Source: Trichoplusia ni (lineage: Eukaryota; Arthropoda; Insecta; Lepidoptera; Noctuidae). From it: a stretch of 64,000 bases of DNA. Shown piece after piece: positions 38,515 through 48,800 of the stretch. A model generated the notes under the pieces. That model was not told the DNA's origin, made no database searches, and worked only from the letters and a program-made list of their open reading frames with translations. The translations under genes were made by a program, and so were the position numbers. The stretch lies in NCBI RefSeq assembly GCF_003590095.1, contig NC_039478.1:21762001-21826000 (forward strand), written 5' to 3'. The first letter of the stretch is position 1; every line of letters begins with the position of its first letter.

Positions 38515-38700
38515 TTTGTACGGATAGCTAAGTGGTAGAGATCACCATGCCAATCCCAACCTCAGGAACATGTCGCAGGTTCGTTTCCAGCGTAAGACGA
38601 GCGTTTGCGTGATTCAAGAATACTTTTCCTGAGTCTGTCTTTGTACATGTTACTTACATGTTTGTGAAACCCCCGCGAGATAATGATTAAATTCTCTCCA
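38515..38700 (+). mobile_element. tRNA-derived SINE
   Basis: Head CGGATAGCTAAGTGGTAGAG, B box CAGGTTCGTTTCC, tail CATGTTTGTGAAACCCCCGC. Same family as the 15.1 kb copy, opposite orientation. Confidence 0.7.
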
Positions 38701-39789
38701 TGCGTTAACTATAAAAATCAAAATATATACCCAACACAAGTTTCATTAAAAAAAACATACCAGTACACATAATACCAACCCGCTAAAAAACGCAACGGAC
38801 GTGTGATTCCACGCTGAATTCGGAACACGTAGTGAGGCCCTCGACACGCGCTCTGACGGTCCTTCAAATACAAAAACAAGTGAACAGTGCACTCGTCCAC
38901 ACGCCGCTGCGGGGAACACAACATCCCACAAACATTAGCCTCCGAATTTTCCAGAATTTTCTCGATTTTCCCGTTAAAGTGTTCGAATTTTCAAATAAAC
39001 GCCAAGTTTTTCAAACCCGGTATAGAGAGCCAGTTTGAATGGAACCGAATTTGTTTTGTCCCGGCTTTTGCCCGCTCCTATTCGGATGTGAAACAAAAGT
39101 CTATTGTTGGATCGTCCGTAGCTTATATCTTTTATGCTGAGTCAAAATTGAAACTTCATCGATAATGCCGGAGGGTTGAATGTAGGGGATAAAACATTTG
39201 ATAATAGAGCTCGCGGATATTATTTGGGCATTCACGTCGTCTACAGGCGGCTGTATGTCTTCTGAATAGTTTTCTTTATTGGTCTTCGATTTAAATTTTA
39301 TTACCTTTACCATAAGATTCTTTATTAAATTAATGTCTTTACCTATGTCTTTTAGCAGAACTTTCTCAATAAGTTAACTAATATTTCCTTCAAATTTATA
39401 ACAAGAAATATCAAATTCTTTCAGCCGAGTTTTATACATTCCTCATTACATTATAAAATATTTCGTAGACGGCAAACAAATAGCCAGCGAGCGAACCTCT
39501 AGACTCTGGAGAATTCAGCAAATAATGTAGTTATTCGCAATTGTGGCGGGCAATCACAGTGTCGCAGCTATCGTGCCGCTCGCACCGCCCGCACCGGTCG
39601 CACTGTCGGACCGTCGTACTTGTCGCACTGACGACAACCAGCACAATGAGTGCGCCGGACACTTGTACAGTTTTCCTATACTTTATTTTTGTTTAAAACA
39701 ATTCAATTTTGTTTCGAACATTGTATTTTGTGAATATCTCCTCTTTTGTGTGTTGTATGTGATACTAATGATATTGTTGTTTGTTTCAG
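38701..39789. other. Sequence before the first recognisable aPKC exon, with a GC-rich island
   Basis: GC- and CpG-rich patches at 38770-38920 and 39540-39665 contrast with AT-rich surroundings. The reading frame of the 39790 exon is open back to about 39543 across its acceptor. Possible promoter or first exon, not resolved. Confidence 0.35.
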
Positions 39790-39840
39790 TATTCCCCAAT
39801 GTGCCTGCCGCGCCTGGCATGCCCTGCGCTGGCGAAGACA
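39790..39840 (+). CDS. aPKC: aPKC exon: end of PB1 / linker, phase 1 acceptor
   Basis: Begins after TTTGTTTCAG with TA TTC CCC AAT and ends GAA GAC A before GTAAGT. Encodes FPNVPAAPGMPCAGED. The first two bases complete a codon begun in the upstream exon, so every upstream partner must end in phase 1; a partner ending in G restores the Val seen in other aPKCs. Confidence 0.93.
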
Positions 39841-42800
39841 GTAAGTTAATCATTTCTTATTACTGGCTATTTAAGTTTAAAAGGTACTCTTAACTAATCA
39901 CTGGTCGTTACTAGACACTGGTACTTTTGTATGGCTGTTTAAGGCATTGGAACGTATTCTTCATGCAAAATAGATTTAGTTTCAAAATGATGCTATAAAG
40001 CTCTAACTAAATTCAGCGTCCTGAAAGTCTTTCGATATTTTTGTTCTGATTATATTAATACTCAGTTCATCTATTTCACTAGCTTGAGACAGATAATCGT
40101 AGTTTTCAAAAAATATTTTTTTCTCATTGCATTCATTTTACAACGCAAATAATAGTCCTGCCGCTCCATCGTACTCAAGGCAGCAATACTTGTGGGCCAG
40201 ACTACATTAGCATATGAATACACAGTAATGATGCATTACGACCTGTTTGCCGCGAGCCATAGCTAGGGGCGCCACACCTATACCATATCTGGGAACTACC
40301 ACCAATACTAACACATCTCAAAGCTGTTTTATTGAAGTTGTGGAAGTGAGATTTAGATTTTTTTATTGACAGATTATATTAATGTAGAGAGAATAAGAGG
40401 TGAGATTCACGCATTTATTGTAAACATTTTGATACTTGTAGTTGGGTTTTTTAGTGAAACGAACCCAAAGAGTAAGAAAGAGGCATATTACTAAAGCCCT
40501 GCTATTTGTCCGTCCCTCGGTCACCAGCATGTCATTAAATCTTATGAATCTTGATACTAGACATTTCAAATTTTCTTTGATTATCACGGGTTACTTAACC
40601 CTTTCGTGAATCCCTAAGAACAACACCAAAAAAAAACCTTAATCTCAACCTTATGCAGTTGATTTGGCAATCTCAATTAAGCATTACCATCGCCCACCGA
40701 TCTTCACAAACACCATCTGCGTGTGATTACGTCCCGAGTAATGCCGCCGCCATATTTGTCAGAGTCTAATCGTGTCAACATTCGATGGCAAACCGTTTCA
40801 ACTCGCGCTTCACGATGTAAAGTTATTTGCTCAAGCTTGCTGGGTATTCCGATTCAATTTCGATTTAATTTTGACTTATTGTCAGTTCCCAAGTGTTTTT
40901 AATGTCATGTGTGTACCCACACCGTATGTATGATTGGAATAAAACAGTAAATAAATATAGACGAGACGATTTAATAGGTTTGTTGAAACCATTTGCCCAA
41001 CTCACTGAAAGTTTGAAAGACGTTAAAACAATAGATCGTACCGACTTTTCATCTTAAATAGGTATCATGCAGTCAAAAACTCGAGCAGCAGTTATTATGT
41101 ACATAAAAATTATTTCAATTTAAAGTTATTTAGATTTAGTACACTATGTTGGTGTATAGTAATTTGATTTTGACTAAACTTGGCGATTTTATGAAGAAAA
41201 TAATTAAAGGAATTCCAAATAGTGTTATAAGATGTGAGGTAATTTAGGTTTCAAGAAATTAAGTCTAAGCCTCACCGGAGCGCAAATTAACACCTTAATA
41301 ATGCACAAAATACAATTATATTTACAAGTATATCAAATGGAAAACATTATTTAATTTATCAATGACAATACCAAAACAAAATATTTAACGTTACATGTAA
41401 CCAACACAGTATACAGAAATCCTTTTATCCCTTTAAACTAATATCTTCCCGCGACAGCGCTCGGGCTGTATTCACCGAAATCCCCGGCTAACACTGTCCT
41501 TCCATATTTGCATAGCAATGCCTGCATTACAAATGTTCAGGTAACAACGTCGGTGAAGCATTTTACTTTGAATGTATACCAGGGACATTTGTATAGTAAT
41601 GTTTAGTGTTACGCTTTTATGATTTTTAATGGTTATCGCCCAGTTTGTAAAATAAAATCGAAAATATTTATGTGATAATAAACTTTCATGTTTGAAGTAA
41701 AAGTTTGAGGTCTTTGTTTATATAATAGGTATACGTACATGTTGTAGTGCATCGAAACGATTTACTTTATAAACCGCTTTTGATAGGTTTATACGTACCG
41801 TACTAAAAGGGGAAAACCGGAACCCTATTACTGAGATACCGCTGTCTTTTCACCTGTTCGATTGTATCCTGTTCGTCAGTTAATAGGTTGTATGCAACAC
41901 ACAAATACTTAATATGACCATCGAGGGTAAACATTGTTTAATAAACATAATGATTAACATAATTCTAAGCTGTACTCATTTTTAAGTTTTTCCGGGGCAT
42001 CCTGTGATTTTGAAATAATAAGCTGTTGATGAAAATCTAAATAATTATAACATCGAACTAAAATCGGTAACGAGAACCGCATTACAGTTGTACAAAAATG
42101 TAATTACCTAAACTAATTTATATAAACCAAATGAAGCTATTAACTAAAGAGCAATTAAGTTTAACGAAATACCCCAATCGCTTCCATTGTTCTATTCTTA
42201 ATACTTATCAAGAACTATTTAAATCGTGTCAGTTTTATAATTGTAAAACACAATTCGTATCAAAGCGAGACAGAGCGATACACTGAACATATCTCTATCT
42301 CCTTCCCACACCGTCAGCAGTAATTCTTAGGATCTTACATTAACCGCATACTTACATTAATCATCGAAAAAAAAGAGATTTCAAAATAAAAGATTGCGCG
42401 GAAATATTTCACCGAAATCGCCACAAACGATATGATTCAATAATTTCGTTACGATAAGATAGCTGTGATAGCACCAGTGTATCTGTGACCGCGGCCTGGG
42501 CAGTACTATGTCACACTCAAATGTATTGCTCCTTAGAAATCGCCAAGTATTTAACAGGTGCTTAAAAAAAACTTCATTTTTTATTAGTTCACAATAAGGC
42601 CAACAGTTGGCACTGTTGGCCTTATTGTCTTCACTTCAGATGTGTGGCCAAATAATATAATTAGCTTTAAAAGCGTTTATTTACATTGTTTAATTTTGAG
42701 TGCACGTGTGAATGTGTTTAATTGAATGAATGTAAATGAATGAAGTGAACGTGAATGAGTGTCGGGGGGATACACGGTGATGCTTTTAACCAAATGTTTT

Positions 42801-45800
42801 TGTATTTCGACGACAAGTTTTATTAAGGTTTCTTTCTTGGTTTGCGGTTTGCTTTGGATTAAGTTATTGTGATGTTTACTAATAATGTGTTCAAAGTTTT
42901 AACTGTTTTTCATAATACGTAAAAATATTGAATAGTAATTTTGAATTGATTTGCTAGTTTTTAGTGCCAGGTTTTAGAACGTATGTATGTAATTTATCAA
43001 CAAATGTACAAACTTAAAATTTTATTCTACCCAAAACCGGAAGAAAATGTTGTGAATGACAGGAGTCTCCGAAACTTTTTTTTTAAGTTGAAGTAGACAT
43101 ATATTCCTGCAAAAATATTAAATTGGATAATGCTTGTTCAGTGGCCACTCCCTAAGTAGCAATCACACCGCGTGTTCGAAGATTAATGGTTTTCTGAAGT
43201 GACATAGGTGTGGTGGCCCATTTCGGGCCGAGGGCCGTAATGCTGCCGCCCTATATCTACTATCAACCTTATACATACGGGATGTCCCAAAAATCAACAC
43301 CAAGCCGAAGACGAGTAATTGGCTAGTTCGGAACAATTATTAGAGTATAAAAAAAACATACAAAAAAGTCAAGAACTTTATAAATAACTAGCTGTTGCCC
43401 GCGACTTCGTTCCCGTGGGTAGAAGAAGATGTAAGTTATGATTTATACCCGTCCTGTTTTTTCTCACATTTTCCATTGTATCTTCGCTCCTATTAGTCGC
43501 AGCGTGATGGTTTATAGCCTAAAGCCTTCCTCGATTAATTTTCTACTCAACACAAAAAGAATTTTTCAATTTGGACCAGTAGTTCCTGAGATTAGCGCGT
43601 TCAAACAAACAAACAAACAAACTCTTTAGGTTTATATATTAGTATAGATAAAAAAAATTCTTTTGTTTTGGATCTAATAAAATTATAAACAATTTAAGGC
43701 TTGGTGTTGATTTCTGGGACACCCTATACATATATCTACTTTATACACCCTCAACGTTGACTAGACACTTCGATAAAAAATGAGTTCGCCACGAAAACTG
43801 TTGGGCGACATCGAATTGACGCTCATTATTTATCAATGAAACCTTATTTGATTTAAAGATAGTTAAAGAGTTTTTTTTTTGTCATTTTGATTAATAGAAC
43901 TTTTGAAGTAAACATATGAAGTTTACAAATTATCCTTTTCAAAATGTTTAATCTCTTGAATAGATAAAAAGAGATATATCGAATTTAGTAATTAGTAATT
44001 GAAATTAAGAAGAATTAGTGAATTAAATGACAATGGACTAGTAATGAGTGTAAACTTTAATAAATGCATTTCATTTTATACCTTATTGTTACATACAATA
44101 CGGTCCACTGGGGTCAATATCTCCATAGCAACCCATTTTTCTCATATTATTTACAAACTGTTGCCAGCGATGGCGCTACCCTTTATAAATTGAATATGAT
44201 ACCGCGGGAACATAAAATCTTTATAAAAACTATCCTAAGTATATCCAAGTTAGAAATTATATGTGTACTTCGTCCCAATCCGTTAACAAACATCCATCCA
44301 GACTTACAAACTTTACGATTATAATATTAATAGGAATTAATCATGACATTATTATAATTTTCCAGGAAGCATATACAGAAGAGGCGCGCGGCGGTGGCGG
44401 AAGCTCTACCGCGTCAATGGACACATCTTCCAGGCGAAACGATTTAATAGAGTGAGTGTTATACATCTATATTACGATTTACTTATCTTAGACTTATGAT
44501 GGATATAAAATTATGCAACTGTTTAATCACGCGACCCCAGCGATCCCGCCGCGTCAGCTCATGATCAAGGACTACGGTTGGGTCCGATACTAGTCGTTGC
44601 ATAATAATGAATCATTCTCACAATGGTACTATATCAAAATATAGTGATAAACCACAGCCCGATCGATTTTAGCAGTGCGTATCAAAGAGTATGGCACAAA
44701 AACTGAGGTCGAATCCCAGCTGTTAACAAAGGGCTTTGGATGATAATATCACTGAGAAAAAGGGTCTTAATATTATCCTTTCGTGATTTTATCAGTATTT
44801 TCAAGTTCAATATTTAAATCTTGGCAGAGACATTTAAATCTTCCTGTATCATGTGTTATTCATTTATTTTAAACTTAAATATAAAAATCATTTTAAAAAG
44901 TAACCATTACTTGAATATCTTCATTGTCTGTATTCAATGTTAAATACGATTTCCTGCTCTATCAGATAAGCTACACACATAAGCTTGGAATAACGTATTT
45001 AAATTAAATCTCGTAAGTGTAACGTAGTTATTTCGTTTTCCAGCGCGCCTTCTGTGCCTTCTGCCAGGACCGCATCTGGGGTCTGGGTCGGCAGGGCTTC
45101 AAGTGCATCCAGTGCAAACTGCTGGTGCACAAGAAGTGCCACAAGCTGGTGCAGAAGCCCTGCTCCAACGAACACGTTGACCCCATCGAGGTCAAGGACG
45201 ATGCTAATGGGGAAAGCACGCTGGGACGCGCGTCTTCCGTCAGGTGAGGTTTAAGCAACGTCCATACATTATTTTTTAGTAACAACGTTCTTTGCCACCC
45301 TCATACAGGCATTACTCTTTTAGGTTATCGACTTTTATTAGCTTCCCACATGCGTCTTGGGCCATTTGTTTGCCAGTTTGGTTACTTGTCCTTACTGAGG
45401 GCTTGACGTTATCAAGAGGATCAATATATCGGAATATACCGTTTAGATTAAACTAATTGTATTAAACTACAATGATTCTTGCAAGTGCGTAAAGGGATAT
45501 AGGATATTCTTTGTTTTGGAAACATGGAATTTTAGCTGTATGTGCGAACATTGAAATCCGATCTTATGCCTGTCAAGTAAATCAATCAGTCTTCGTAAAG
45601 TTATAGCACCGCGCGTAGATTAAACCATATAAAGGAGTTTTTACCTGTTACTGTTCTTCGGGTGAAATCGTATGATTCAAAATCTTAGATAACGGCCAGC
45701 GCCCCACAAGTACTTGATGTTGTGATAACATCCATATAAACCAATCAGTCTAATCTGATGCATTCTATTATATAACTTTATCATTTTGGGTCATATTTAC

Positions 45801-48800
45801 TGAATCAATAACTTTCCCAGAATATTAATTTCCATTTATCTGATAACAGTGGATTAAATATTGATTTTCATTTGCCAATCTATCCGGCGCTAAGGCATAA
45901 ATAAATTTATCCCAATGATAATATTTGGTAAATGCAAAAGTGTGTTTAGAATCTACCTATCCCTGTCTATTTACAAATTAGATACGTGCAGTCGTGCAGA
46001 GTCCTCACCGTTTCTTTATTGTAGATTTTCCGTTGATGGGGATCTTGGTAGATTCCAATCAATTTTGACACGTTTTAAAAGTTAAAAGTAAAAGAACATA
46101 CAACTAGTGACAGTCCAGCCCCCCCTCCCCCCACCAAGGCAAATAAACCTCACGACAATCTTCCCAGGAAAAACACTAATTATACGTTCAGTCACAGGAT
46201 CATAGTGTAGCCCATAAAGATTTTCCCTGGGACTTAAAAACAATATGAAATACACACTGCGACTATATTTAACTTAAACCCAGCCAATTAAAGTTAAAGC
46301 AACAAACCCCAAGTTACATTAGTACGTGTTCACATTAAAACACGTACAGTTCCCTTAATTTTAATGAACAAGTGACAGTTGGAAGTGCCTATATCTAACT
46401 ATCCTCGTCGTGAACATGGAAACATACTCAGTTCGCCTGAAATATTCACGCCGAAGTCTGCTAACTAATTTGTTCAGACAGTCTGGTTTAAAGTTGAAGT
46501 AGGTGTGTAGTTATCTATTGGAGTTTTAATCAATACCTGGAATTCAAATCGTGTATAGTATTCGTTTCGAAATAGTGTATTAATGATAAAATTGTATGGA
46601 AAGTTGCATGTCGTAAATTGTGTTGGTTGGACATACATATGTTTTTTTTTTCTTCAACAATCTTTATGATCTATTTTAAACTACTATTTACCCCATTCGA
46701 TTCATGACCAGAATAAAGTTGGTTCCTGCGTAAATTGCCTTTATGTTTAGTATCGCGTTGGGGATGTAAGGACAGAGGAGAGGTTAGAATTAGAACAAGA
46801 TCTTATTGGGATAGTTCTTCCATTATTTTCGGGTACGCATATTGTAATGTAAATTCAAGCTATTAGTCTACTATCAAATATCTCACCATGTTTAATGATC
46901 TCTGTATCTCTGCCCCAGATCCCGCGCGGAGGTGGAGCCGCCGCTGCCGGAGACCCCGCCGGCGCCGGCGCCCGCGCCCCGCGACGACCTGGAGCCCGGC
47001 TCGCAGCGGCAGTACTCGCTCGACGACTTCGAGCTCATCAGGGTCATAGGACGAGGCTCTTACGCTAAGGTCAGAATACCACATACTAACCATATTTGTG
47101 TTTTTCTGATTATACCAACTGCAATTGTGTTTCATTGTAAATTGGTTTTTATTGAATGACATTAAATTTCTTATGTCATTCGATCAATACCTCTTCTTAC
47201 TCATGTCAATGGTTTTAAAGAGCAAAAAGTCCACCTGACCGAATGGTCCCGTAGTCTCTAACATATATTATTGTGGATGGTAACAAATATACCATTTACA
47301 GTTTTACAGACGTTAGCGTCGATTAACAAATAACATAGTTATTTCCAGACACTTTATCGATTTGATCGGCGCTAACGAATTTCAAATTGTCTACTACATG
47401 CAACAAGCCACCACATAAAACCATTAATACCTTGCAGGTCCTGATGGTGGAACTGAAGCGCACAAAACGCGTGTACGCGATGAAGGTGATCAAGAAGGCG
47501 CTGGTGACGGACGACGAGGACATCGACTGGGTGCAGACCGAGAAGCACGTGTTCGAGACCGCCTCCAACCACCCCTTCCTGGTGGGGCTGCACTCCTGCT
47601 TCCAGACGCCCAGCAGGCTGTTCTTCGTCATCGAGTTCGTCAGGGGCGGGGATCTCATGTGAGTCAAGAATCTAAATGGTTTTTTTAATTAATTTAAGCT
47701 TGTTTTTCACTCTTTTGAAACATTTATGTTAAGATAGTTGGGGGAATAAAACAAAAAATAGTCTTTGTAGGATCGGGAACTTTTAGGAATATTTCTAGTC
47801 TTAAATGTTTACTGTCTGGCAAAGAACGGACCAATCTTATCCCAATTATTATTATATATATTTTATTTATTTATAGTTAGTCGTAATTTTATAAGAGCTT
47901 CTCCTACTGAGACATGGAATTTAATCTATTTAACTCCAATTCTGTATGCCCTGCAGGTTCCACATGCAGCGACAGCGGCGGCTGCCGGAGGAGCACGCGC
48001 GGTTCTACGCGGCCGAGATCTCGCTGGCGCTGCACTTCCTGCACGAGCGCGGCGTCATCTACCGCGACCTCAAGCTCGACAACGTGCTGCTGGACCACGA
48101 GGGACACATCAAGCTCACCGACTACGGCATGTGCAAGGTACGGACACACCAACACATTTTCCGACCACCAAGCAAAAAAAAACCTTCCTCCCGGCTTTGC
48201 TGTTCGGACCTATCATATGTGCCAAATCATATGTTCATTCGCCAGATTCTCAGATTGAAGATGAAGGCCCATAGTTGAAATCAAATAAAGAGCTATTAAT
48301 GGTAGAGCTCTCTTTCTTAAAACTTCGCTCTCGAGCATTGTATTTTGGAAGTTCTATTCGAAATGAACGGATAGCTGAAAAGTTTAGGTCTAACCACGAT
48401 CTAACCATACCAAGCCCACCAAGCGCGACATGCCGCGGGCTCGATTCCTGCGTAACAAAAGCATTTGTGTGATCCACGACCCATGCTTGGGTGTCTTTAT
48501 GGATGTGACTTGAATATTTGTGAAACCCCCAGCGACACAAGGCTTGAATTTCTTAATGCGGGAATCGTTTATTAAAAGAAGACGTTGATGGTTTTATTTA
48601 CAACATTGGTACATTGATTTTCTCCACCTAAGCATCTCAATATTAATCCCACCATACCGTTCCCCAGGAGGGTGTCCGGCCGGGCGACACGACGTCCACG
48701 TTCTGCGGCACTCCCAACTACATCGCGCCGGAGATCCTGCGCGGCGAGGAGTACGGCTTCTCGGTGGACTGGTGGGCGCTCGGAGTGCTCACCTACGAGA

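Larger units (their letters stand above)
39841..44365 (+). other. aPKC intron
   Basis: Holds the dispersed repeat at 40.2 and 43.2 kb, the hairpin at 42.6 kb and the nested MITE/Helitron at 43.3-43.7 kb; no other coding signal. Confidence 0.7.

Noticed and set aside
27388..39789. PB1-domain exons of aPKC inside the window
   Set aside because: I scanned for the conserved K-W-V-D-E-E type coding patch upstream of 39790 and saw none; a tblastn with a lepidopteran PB1 would settle it.
45028..45285. Antisense ORFs over aPKC exons (also near 46.9, 47.4 and 47.9 kb)
   Set aside because: Shadows of GC-rich kinase exons in other frames.
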